From NCBI RefSeq assembly GCF_001577835.2, contig NC_029529.1, positions 10,737,380 through 10,801,379 of the forward strand: a stretch of DNA of 64,000 bases. The letters run 5' to 3'. The position numbers and the translations under genes are program-made. Within the stretch, counting starts at the first letter, position 1. Every line of letters begins with the position of its first letter. This document shows positions 47,101-59,100 of the stretch, one piece after another. The DNA comes from Coturnix japonica. Lineage: Eukaryota > Chordata > Aves > Galliformes > Phasianidae. The notes under the pieces were generated by a model that saw only the letters and a program-made list of their open reading frames with translations, did no database searches and had not been told where the DNA came from.

Positions 47101-50100
47101 GGCAAAGAATGCTGCTGGGACAGAGAACTGTAAAGGACCACTAATTTAAAGGGTCAGTTTAATACAGATACAGCTGTCTTGTCACATACTTCTGTGATTC
47201 TTCTTAGTCATTAATTTATTTGAAGGACTACTCTGAAGCTAGCAGGGGTCATGTAACTTTGTTATCAGAAGAGACAGATGTAAGAGCTCTTCAAAACTAA
47301 TTAGCTTTTAGCACTTCCTTTTCCGCTGGTCCATTGGGCTCATGGGGTTGCACTAATAGTTATACCTGCTGTAGGTTGTGATCATTTATGCCCAAGCTCT
47401 TCACCCACCTAATTTTTATTTCAGTAGCCATAATTTCTTTCTCTCACAGGCAGAATAATTTCTGTTTAACCATCCCGTGCTTCTTTATTCTTTGTTCCTT
47501 TTTCCTTAAGGCATTTTATCCCTTCTGCGCCCACCATAGGCTGCTTCTAGGACTTTAATCATCACCAGTATATGTACTGCCTTGTGCTATTAACTAACCC
47601 AATCACACAGTGGTTCCTTTTAAGTAAGTCTCAAAAATCATAAGGGTATATCTGCGATCCTTTTGTGCATCTCAATCTGAATGCATGCAGATTTACCCCC
47701 AGATTGGGGTTCTGGACACAAGGCCTTGATTTTTGATTTGCAGAGACTGTCTGCATTGAATACTTGCCCTTTGTTTCCAAATTTTGTAACAGTTTCACTT
47801 AATATTGCTGAACCTGTCTGCCTTCTGAATTTCAAAGGAATTTTTGCAGAATTGCTCAAGGCAGCAGAAATGAAGAACAACCAGATTCAAGTTAGAGAGG
47901 GGACTCCTGCTGCTTGACAAGACTTGCATGTCGTGGTGCTTTGAATTTAGGTCTCCTCTAAGGAAAACGGCAATAAAAGCTTCGTTTGATGATGAACAAG
48001 CTTCTGCTCTATGTATGCTGTTTACATATAGCAGTCAAGCTCAATAATGAAGAATCTAGCTTGTGCTCACGGGCATTGTGTCGATGGCGTGTGATCCCAA
48101 GTGGAAGCCTCTGTGACCCAACATCACAAGAAAACATGTCTGGTCAATGATGATGCAGACAAGGGATAATTGAGGGGCACCCCAGTGTGCTAACAGTAAA
48201 CTGGGGCAGCACACAGGCTCACAGAGAGCACGGCCTGGTGCCTAGGTGTGATCTTCCACTGCTAGCTGGGTCAGGGCAGAGGAGAAGGCTAATGCATGCC
48301 ATGCACTGTGCATTCCTTTGCTTTGGTATACTGTGGTATACAGCAGCTCCCTTCCAAGCTTTGATATCCTACTGATCCACCTTGCATATGAAGTGTGATT
48401 CCTTCAATGACTTCTCTTTGGCCAAAATGCCTGGTGGTTTTCCCATCGTGTTTTTGATATGAGAAAGGTCCCTCGGTGCAGGGGTGATTTACTAAGAGTA
48501 ATTGTTAACAAACATCAGCTTCTCTGTGGGTTTTCATCCTGTCTTTCCTGTGGCCAGTGATCCGGGCTGAACTTGAGTTGTGCTATATTAACAGCTGTTT
48601 AATTTAAAAGATCCAAGACAAGGATTTCCAACTTGATAATGCAGTGGTTGGATGTGGAGAGCAGCAAAGAAGGCACTGGTGAATAACATCCCACTGCAGA
48701 GCTCCAGCAGATCCTCTGCCCATCAATTTGGAGAGGAGAGGCAGCCACTGCATTTCCAGGGTAGCAAATAATTCTTGATCACTACTTAAGTTATAGAAAC
48801 ACTCTTATTCCCCTCACTGCATCTTAGCACGGAGCTTTCTCCTGCTAAAGAAAATCACACGATGAAACAAGTGAAAACAGCTTGGGAAAGTTTTCTTTTA
48901 AGAGTAGATGTGCTCTAAAAAAGTTGTGATTTTTATATATATAAATATATATATCTATATATTATTTCTCTATCTATAGAAAATATCTCAAAGTAAGCTA
49001 CCTGACAAAAGGAAAACAAAAGTACGGTATTGCTTTTCCTTGCTTTTCCCCCATCTATTGAATAAGGTTTTGTTGGGATAAAATTAAAGTGCTTATCTTT
49101 GAATTTGCTTCCTCTGGTTGAGTTGGCACAGTACATTGAACGAAGGAATGTTCCAAGTTCAGAGGTGGCATTGGGGAATCTAGTTAAAATGACATCAAAG
49201 GCAGCACAGCAGGGCTGAACATGTGTTTGAAGCCGGATAGATTAGAGGCCATTATCAGCCTTTCGCTACTGTGCTCTGAACAAAAGTCGCTCTTTCCGCT
49301 GGGACTGCTGCTGGGGAGAATTAAAAGAGAGAAAGAAAGAGAAAAAGAAAGGAAGAAAAAGGCAGAAAAAAAAAGGCAAGAAAGAAAAATTGCACCTTCT
49401 AATATAATGCTGCCCTTCCCTGAAGGTCTGTGTGGTTGTACTGGGTGAGCTGTGTTCTGTGCCCTGGGTTGTGTGGCTGAAATGCTTATTGATTCTGGCC
49501 AGCAATGGTTCATGTCATGGCACAGCAAAAGCTTGGCTGGTATAACACGTCACACCTTTTGTTCCCATCCGTTCTGGAAAAAGCTGTGCCTCGCTGCGAT
49601 GGAGCTGCTTAACCGTCGTGACTCTCAGTTATTCTTCAAATGGAGGTTCATCATTAAAGAAAATGAAGCTTTCTAATGAAAGCTATCACCATCGCCTGTT
49701 GTTATAGCAACGCTCGGGAAAATTGCTCTTCTCGGTGGCGTGTCATTGACGGGGCACAGCGGAGGTGATGCTCCAAGATGTGCTCTTCCTCCTCCTGCAT
49801 TACCTGAGACCGGCAGCCAGGGCTGCAATTAGCCCAGCTCATTTTCTCTTTGGTCATTTGTCTTCCTACTCGGAAGCTCTTGTCATTAATCATAGGTTTT
49901 ATTTTCTTTTAACGCGTTTAATTTCTGCGGCATTGCAGTCGTTGAATAAGCAAAAGCTGTAAATTAAAAGAGGAGCATTCCAAATTGCTGAGCTCTAAGG
50001 TAGCATTTGGTTTTGCACTAGCTGATTTTTCTCAGCATAACCCCGTTTCGTTAGGATGTGAGCCATTTCCTTATCTCATAACTGAGCTCCACTTCAGTTG

Positions 50101-53100
50101 CATTCCTCTCATCCCGTGACGGTTTCAATGCTAAAAACAAAAATGCAGTTCTTTTTTTTTCCTTCCCTGAAGCTGTGCTTGGTCAGTGCTGCTTTGCCAC
50201 CAGCAGTGCTTCACCCAGCACCGGCAGCTGGGAGCCCTTCTCAGCACACACAGCTGGAAGCCAGCCCCAGCTGCTGGCATTCATGGGGCAGGGCTTGCTG
50301 CCACCATCATCAGCTTCCCCACAGGGCCCACAGCCACCTGCTCCTCCAGCAAGGGCATAGACCAGAGCAGGGCCTGCGTGCTGCTGCTCAGGGCCCTCCT
50401 CCCTTCCTCCAACCTCCTTTATGGCCAGCATTAGGTTATTTCACCCAATAATCATAGAATCATTAAGGTGGAAAAGACCTCCAAATGGTCCCCAGGTCCA
50501 ACCCCACTATGCCCACTGATCATCCTCAGTGCCACATCCCCACAGTTCTGGTGACCCCCATGGATGGTGACTCCCCCACCTTCCTGGGTCACAGTGCCAC
50601 TGCATCACCTCTCTTTCTGAGAAGGAATGTCTCCTAATACCCAACCTGAACCTCACCAGCACAACTTGAGGCCACCACCTCTCATAGAAAGCAACCAGCT
50701 ATAAAGGTGCCAAGACACAGTCCAGGTCCTGCTTGCTACCAATGGTGGTGCTTGCAGGAGCCCTGCCTTGCTCTGCTCCTGGCAAATGCTACCCAAGTCC
50801 CCAGCATTATCCCTCATGCCCTCCTTCACCTGCCCTTTCTCAAGCATGAGAAGTTCCTTACCTGCCATCCTGTAAATATTGATGAAGACTATCTCATGGA
50901 GGGCACTAAAGCAGGGTGTGTTGTTGCTTTGTTCTGGCAGAGATGGGATCCCACCGTACAGACTCCGGAAACAGCATCGCAGAGAGATGCAGGAAAGTGC
51001 CAAAGCAAATGGACGTGTGCCACTACCTCACATTCCTGTAAGTAGCTCTGTCTCCTTCTGCAAAGGTAAATATGCAAAGTATGTGAGATCTCTAGCTTGC
51101 ATCGCTCTGCTTGCTCAAGTGTCAGTTTAACCTTCCTTTTGGGGCTGGAAATCATGGTGCTGAAAATGGTGTGGGAGGGGAAGGAAGGTTTGGTAGCTTT
51201 CTGCCAAACTCAGCATTCAGGGTACCCAAAACACAACATTTTTCGTAGAGCTCTGTCTGCGGCCAGTTGTTTCTCCAGGACAAGAATGGAAGCACAGGCA
51301 GGCTGGGGTGGCTGCTTGCAAAGAGATGATGTGCCTCTGAGGGAGCTGGGCATGTCTGGGAGGTGGAGAATGCTGCAGGGCACGAAGGCTGATGTAGCTC
51401 TCAGCCAAGGTCAGCTGGGGAGAAATGAATCAATCCCAAGCAGTATTTTTGCAGTGGGCAAAAGGGAGCCCTGATGTGCTCTCTGCAAAGCCTGCCTGGC
51501 TGTGCAAGGTGGGGAAGCAAGGAAAGTGCAGCCATAAATAAGCTTCCCAATTACTTCAGGTAAGCAACTGCTTTTGGAAGATGAGGATAACTGTTAGGGC
51601 TCTGCAGCACCATCTGCAGCTCTGCTTATTATTTTCTTTCTGTGAGAAGTTATAGGTGACATTTAATATTTAGCAGGGAATAAAGGTGCTTCTTTCCCCT
51701 TTGGACAGCTGGACTGCAGCACAAAACAAATTGGAAGGGAAAAAAAAAAAGAAAGCCCTCCATCTGCTTTTTCCAGAAGTGCCTTCAAACTTGACACAGC
51801 TGTTCTCATCCTGCCTGCTCAAAGCAGCGCCGTGCAAGCAGAAAAGACACCCTTGTTTTAATCTGATTAGAAAAAGAAGGAAAAAAAAACCAGAAAACAC
51901 CACTCTTTGTTGGTTTCTTTTTTTCCCCCCCTCTTTAAAATTAGATTATTTTCCTTAGATTTAAGAGGGTCTCCTGTGCTTTGATCAGCGGGCTGACAAT
52001 AAAAGCCCTGGCTGTGGGCGCTCACCAGCCATCCTTGCTCAGCCACCTCTCTTTTCACACAGTTGCTCTCGCAGTGTGGCCGCTCTTGAAAAGGCTGGCT
52101 GGGTGCCTCTCTCTTTCACTTGATGCTGTTTTTACTGTAAGCATTGCTTTGTTAGAGTGGAAGTTTGAAAGCTCGGCCTTTATTTTTGTTGTTGTTGTTG
52201 TTGCCGTTACTGAACAGTGGGAACTACTGAGTGAATATTCCCTGACTTCAAAGCTTGTCAGCGGCTTTACCTTTTGGGTAAAAATAATAGTGGCTTTCTG
52301 TTGATGTGTGCACTGGCAGTGCCTCAATGAACTGCAGGTTATAAGCTCGGAGTATGGAGCATTAAATATGTATAGTGAGCTGTGCTTTAACGAACTTCCA
52401 TCTGCCAAACATTTCTTTTGTTAAAATGAATAAGTGTCATTCCAGCAGCAGTTCCTTGCAGGCTAATTAGTTTTACTTAGCATTAAATTTTATCGACCTT
52501 TTTGGGAACCAGTTAAAAGGGAGGAGGGGGAAAACAAGGTTTAAATTGGCCACCTGCTGCTTATAAATTTATATATTATCCTGCTTATCTACACGGTCCT
52601 TTAGAATCACATATTCCTTCTAAAGTACATACACGCGCTTCACAAGGATTTTTCTGCGCAACATTCAGAGTTCCCATTGGATTCTGTGCTGTAATTTTAA
52701 GTCCCATCTTGGTGCATATTTATATGGGAGCGGAGGACTGGGAAGTCAAGTTAGTTCTAGTCTTTCTGCAGGGAATAAAAGTTTAGTTCAGACACTCTGG
52801 CACCTCCTGCCAGCCAATTACTGACACGGAATTGGCATTGACTTCAGAGGGGCACTGCTCTGCCCTCGCTTATCAATCAGCCAAGAAAGGAGATGGTAAT
52901 TAGACAATATGTTTTGACAACACCAGTGTGAAATGTTATGAAGTTAGTGTTTGAAAATACCTCTAACTGCAAGTTTATTGAATTAACTGTGGCCAATTAG
53001 CAAAGAGCCATGCAAATGTTTCTTCAAATGTTGCTTTCTAAAGCTGGTGCTTAGGATATTGTGCAGCCCGTGGCTGAGCAGCCTCTGTGAGCTGCCTGGA

Positions 53101-56100
53101 CCTGGAGGTTAGCATGATTTTAAACATGAAACAGTGACTAAATTGCAGCCTTTGGGTGAAGGTCTTTATGGACTCAGTCTAACCAGGATAGCCAGAATCC
53201 ATGCTGCAGAGTTTGCTTGCAGAATGCATGCCGTGTTTTCCTACTGAGGGTAGAGAACCTCCAGAAAGTCATTTTAGAAGTCCATCAGAGACCTTAGCTG
53301 TTCCCTTTCAAACGAGTTATGGGGCTATTATGCAAAATCCTGAAAGAACTTAATATTGCTTTTAATAGCAGCATACTTAGTTAGATCCAGGAGCTATAAA
53401 CTGTTGTTCATAGGAGATTGCCTGCAGCCATGCAGCCTCCAACCAGAGAAGACGTGTGTTAGTCATGTAGGATTCCTCACTGCGCAGCTGGAGATCTTAG
53501 TGAGTGGATGGCTGTGTTCTTCATGTTCCATACTTAAAAACACTCAGAGTTTGGAAAAACTGTGTTTACTGAAATGACTCTCTGCCCAGGAATGCAGTGG
53601 GTGAAGGTTTCTAGCAAGACCTTTGCTTTGTGCCTCTCCCAGGAGCCTATTGCATAGTGGGCACGTGTTGCTTTTCTTGTGGTTTTTCCTCCTTGCTCTT
53701 GGATTTGAGCAAAGTCTTGGAGCAGCAAGGAAGAAAAAGGCAGATAAGGTACCAGAGAAAGAGGGGTAAACACCCAGAGGACATAGGGTCTTTCCTGTGC
53801 TGTTGTACTGTATTTACCTTGGCTCTGGCATTCCTCAGTTCCCAGGTCAAGGTGGTAGATAGTCTTTTCTCCTGGGCAAAGTCAGAAGAATCCAACCTCA
53901 AACATAACGACTTGGGATTCCTTTTTTGTGTGTGTTTTCCTGCACAGGTAAAGCAGTTTGTGATGTTCTTGCTCCAGCTTGTTCATCTGGTGGGAGCTTT
54001 CCTGTCCTGCCCCACAGTCAAAGAAGCACATTGCAGTGTTCCCTGCAAGGAGAGGAAAAGCTCAGCTTTCCAGAAGGGTCACCATGCCCAGAGGTGATGC
54101 TAGAGTAGATGCTGAAATCCAGCTATTCATAAGCTCTGCCACAAATGTTTCTGGTAGGGACCTTTTGTCCTTTAAGAACGTATCACAGTACAGTACATTG
54201 AGTTGGGAAACAGGGATTCAAAAGCTCTTGTTTTCTTGAGTTCTCTAGCCAGCCATCTCTGTTTCATCTCCAAGACTGACTTTTGATCAAACACTGGCAA
54301 CTCGAGCATCATGGTGGCATCAAGCCTGTATAAGAAATAGGAGATTTACACAGAATTCTGTGGCCCAGTCAGATCTGTCAGAAGTGGTTTAGCCCAACCC
54401 ATGGGTCCCTGGGGCTGATTAAAGACCTCTCCCCAATGATGACACTGGAAAAATTATTTCATCTTAATGCAATGGAATTTTATTCTTCCCAGGGGGAACC
54501 TGCCAGCCCCAGTGAGATTCTTCCCTTTCAGCTTTTTCATATGTAGATCACAGTAAAGCCAGTGCCCCTGTGATGAGGCTGAAAAGGTGGCAAAAACTCA
54601 GCAGGGAGGAAAGAGTGAGGAAGGGCAGAGTAACAACAAAGAGCACGAAACATCAGAGGTCCTGGCTTCTAACCTTGTAGCCAAATGTGTGGTTCCTTGC
54701 CTGAGATTCCATTCAACTCCACTCTAGGAAGCACAGCCAGGCAGAGCTGGGGTGACAGACCAGTTGGACGTTTCGGATGCACAACTTGGTCCTCAAACCA
54801 CAGTTTGAGAAGGTAAAATCCATCAAAACCCAAGACTTGCCTCAACCTCACAGAGCAAAATCTGTGTAACTCCCACTCCATCAGCTCCAAGAAAAGACAG
54901 AGGAAATGTGACAGCAGCTGCTAATTGAGGCTACTGGGGAGCTCCTGTATCTACTGCTGATTCTTCCCAAAGATACCAGAGCTGCAGACAATCGGTGTGT
55001 CAAGGGTAAAGGACAGTGTTCTGATGATAGGTGCCCCAAGAAATCCTCCCTCACAGCTGTCACTAGGAAAGATTCCTTCATCCAAAACAATTCAAGCTAT
55101 TTCTTTCTTGCCAGCCCATCTGGCATTCAGCCTCCCGGCCATTGTTCTCTGTAACCTCCCCAGCTCAGCGTGGTTTGGTTCTGGACAGACTTCATCTGAA
55201 CTAGTGGCATTAAATAAAAGTAGATAGATAATTAAATAAAGCATTAGATAAAACAAAGTTATTTAGAAAGAACTGCTTCCTTTCTGGATTGTTGACCCAA
55301 AATGGCCAGAGATCTCATTCTGGTCCAGACTGGAGGGCTGTATCCTCCAAAAGCAGCGGGTGTTGGAGCAGCCAGCTCTTGGAGAATGCTGCACCCTTTA
55401 CTTGGAACAAAGGCATTTGGAGCCCTTCTGATTTTAGAACAATAAAGAGCTTATTTATGGCTCCCTGGGCAGGGCTCTGTGTGCTTACGGGGAGACAGAG
55501 GCAGGTTCAAAGTCCTGAGGCTCCTGTGGGTCCTCCTGCAGGCACAGACTCAGCCTGGCTGGGTTTTCATGGAGTGGAGCATGTCTCCTTTCCCAAGTCA
55601 GGCCTGTTGTTTGATAAAAGTTTCAATTCCTTTGTTGTGGTAAGCCTTTTGAAGCAGATCAGTGCAGTGTATGCTTGCTGTCCAAGGAGAAAGAGTCCTC
55701 AGCAGTGGTCTGTATTGTTTCAGCAGAGGGAATTTGCATTTCTTTTTTCCCAGTACTGTTAGTTTTGGGAGACGTCTGAGTTGCTCATCGTTTGAGCTAG
55801 GAATAAAAGCGGACCCATGGGAATGTTCAGAGCATCATACTGCTTGCTGGCTTCCTACAGGTCACCATTACGGGTGCCTACCAGGACAACATTGGGCTCA
55901 TGGTGTGCTCTTCATCTATAGCAAAGTGAGGTTTATTTCTGATAAATTACACATGGATGGACAAGGGCAAGGACAGCCTCCTGGTGGGGACTGCATCCTT
56001 CACATCACCTAGGCTGATATGGGACCTCTGTGAGCTGTTGTGCTGAGTGAAAACCTGCAGAATAAGGTAGTGTGTTTTGCAGATACAGCAGTTTATCAAA

Positions 56101-59100
56101 GAGAAAGGAAAAAGAGTTCACTGTAAAGGTTCTTAGACACAATTATTTTCATTCAGTCACTTCCAGGCTTTGAGAGAATGCGGATAAATGTGCTGAAGCA
56201 TGACATAAAATACCAAAGTGGAACTATCTCAAGCTCCCTAGATAAACTAGTGACCTTGAATGTCTTCAGATATTCATTATAATGAGTTGGAGCTGGACTT
56301 CTTAAGCATTGCTGGGCCTGGACCTTATTTCACCACACCTTATTTCACCTTATTTCATGAACAGTCACTGGTTGTGACTTGTCAGGTGAGACAGAGGTTT
56401 CCTTCATGGGGAGCTGCCATTATTACTGTGTGAGATAGATGGGCTGCATGGTTTTGGGCTCGCCATCTGATGGACACAGCTTCCCTTAGCCAATACTTCC
56501 TCAGATACTGAGGAATGGAGAAGCATCACTTGAGTCCTGGCAGCTTCCCATTGAATAGCTGGGAAGGGACTCTCCCTGTCGTGTCTTAGCACTGTGATGC
56601 TGCATGATTCAGGCACGTTTCTGAATTACACAAGGTCCAGATGCTAGAACTTGAGCTTTCTGTCCCTCCAAAGGGAAAACGTGTCTTGTCCTTGCACTTG
56701 TTGATAGCAGTAAGCATGGAAACAGATTTGGTGGCTGGGCTGACTGAGTTTTGATCTCGGTGAATGAAAAAATGGATGCTTTAAATTGCAACTTGGAACC
56801 TGAGTGTCACAGAAGACATGTCCAGCTTCACAGTGCAGTGAGTGGGATACTCATCGTCCTTGCTTTTCTTCCCTTTGCTTTCCATTCAGCAGTTGGCAGA
56901 GAGGAAAACGAAGGTTTGCATGCTTTTGTTAGTTCTAAGGCAGAGTGTTCCTTTAGCCTCCTGCACTGGTCTTCATGCTGACTCAGCGTAAATTTGGGTG
57001 GTCTCTAATCCTTTTTTAAGGACTCCAAGCTTGATGTCTGTTTCTGGTGCTGCATTTGTTCTTTTGGTATGAGACAGGCTTGTCTATATGTCCTTTTCCC
57101 ACCATTTGAGACCAGGATATTCATGTTGACCTTTTGTAATTTTAAGGATTATTACTGTATATGTCCCCGAATGGAGTCTGATGCCAAAAGAGCTTAACTA
57201 CTTTTGGCTCCAGGGCACCTTTGCCTGTGTGAGGGGGTATACGGAGCTGGTACCAGACAGTGAGCTCATGAGCTTCCAACTGATCAGTCCCAAGCCTCAC
57301 CCCTGTGTCTGCCAGCTTGTCTTCCCTGTGCTCCCATTGGGACAACTGGCATTTCCAATTATTTGTGCCTCCAGGATAAATGTGTGATTTTCATGCACCT
57401 TTTGCTAACCACACTGTGTTTTCCCTCCAGCGTACATATCGAATGCCAAAGGATATCCATGTCGAACCAGAAAAGTTTGCTGCAGAACTGATCAATCGTT
57501 TGGAAGAAGTACAGAAGGAACGTGAAGCAGAGGAGAAACTGGAGGAGCGCCTTAAACGTGTTCGAGCGGTTAGTGATCTCCTTGTCTCTTGTACCAACCC
57601 AGGGATGTTTGCTTAATGCACATGACTGGAATTTCTCAGCTGCCATGAAAGCAACCTGGTTGACTACATTTATCACCTGCATGGGGCTTCTGCAGGCTCC
57701 CTACATCAGGTGCAGCATCCAAAATTCTTCTCTTGGGCAGAAAAATGCAGGGATTCCACACAGATGGCTGGGGAAGCCCAACCTATGGCACTGTGTGCTG
57801 GAGGCCCTGGTACTGATGGAGCCCTTCGAAACCTGAGTATTTGGTAGATGAACCAAAAGCTTTTAGCTCCTCAACAAGCTCCACAAGGGAGAGAATGAGG
57901 GATTGGCAGTCCAATTGTGAGACACCCTGTCAGCAGTACTGACACCTTATCTTTTCTTCTGATGTACTGCATCTCACAGGTAGGTACAGATCCTGTGTGT
58001 TTAGGTGTTTATCTTGTGCTGGAGACACAGGGACTTTTCAGAGGGCATCATAGTGTTATTGAACACCACAAATGTCATATGACTACAGCCCTGTGGGAAG
58101 AAGTTATGGGACTCCACAGTTAATAGCTGCTGTAGCCTTGAGGCAAAGGCTGTGTGCTGTGCACCCTGCAGCTCTCCTTAAAGCAGAGGTGTTCCTGTCT
58201 ATCTCAGCAAGCTCTGTGCTTTCAGAGAAGTTGAATGTCTGTGGCAGACCTTTCAAGCTCATTATTTTTAAATACTCATTGATAGTTTTTGAAGTTAATC
58301 TAGTATCTCTTTAAACAGAAAAGGCACAATAGGGCTGTGGTATTGATTTAAATCACATTTTTCCAGTGTAAGAAGTGAGGATGCAGGGTAACCTTTGAGC
58401 TGCGTTTCATTGCCAAGCATTGTCCATCAGACTCTCTGCACTGCTGTGTTCAGCATCCAGCCAGAAACACACCAGCAAGGTTCTATTTTGTCATTAGGCT
58501 CCTGCTCTTTAGGAATTGGTCTGTTTTCTTTACCATACATATTGCTTTCTAGACAAAGCCAATGTGACCAGCAGCATTTCCTATTCGTAGTCCTCCTCCT
58601 CCCATAGCTACATTGCTGCCCCCAGCAGTGCCCAGCTACGTTAGCCCTGCTCTCTACCACCCTGAAGAAGTTGCCAGTAGCAATACCATAAAATCAGCAA
58701 ATGCCTATGCCAGAGAATAAATTTAAGTCTGTCTAAACATATTTTTGTGTGACTTAATCTATTTTTAATCCCCAGCCTCCCACTATTGCTATGTATTAAA
58801 CCTCTTTGCTGTCTACAGAATATATTTCATTGACTGGCTGGCATTTAGCATTAACCATTCAGGAAAAACTCAGAGTAAGCAACTGTAGTTTTTTTAGGTC
58901 AGTACTTTGGGTGCAAGAGCTGCTGGAATCAGCAAGAGGAGAGCTTGGATCCTCAGAGATCACAGTCCTGAGCACTAGGACTACAGGGTGACCTCTTACT
59001 GGTTCTGCATGGCTCATTGCACAGGGGAAACCATACGGCATTACTCACACTGGGCAGTTATCAGCTTAGCAGAGAAGCTGGAAATATTTTGCAAAAGCTT

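Larger units (their letters stand above)
45191..50940 (+). other. AXIN1: AXIN1 intron 3 (5.75 kb)
   Basis: No gene is supported. It contains a G-rich tract at 45638, an AT microsatellite at 48934, a polypurine run at 49323, an AT-rich candidate element at 49600 and an antisense CR1 at 50449. Minus-strand frames at 46243-46440 and 46557-46745 are not recognisable proteins. Confidence 0.8.
51038..57430 (+). other. AXIN1: AXIN1 intron 4 (6.4 kb)
   Basis: No gene is supported. It holds a GTT microsatellite at 52187, an AT-rich candidate element at 52400-53030 and a TTATTTCACC-type repeat at 56322. Open frames elsewhere are short and unlike known families. Confidence 0.8.
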
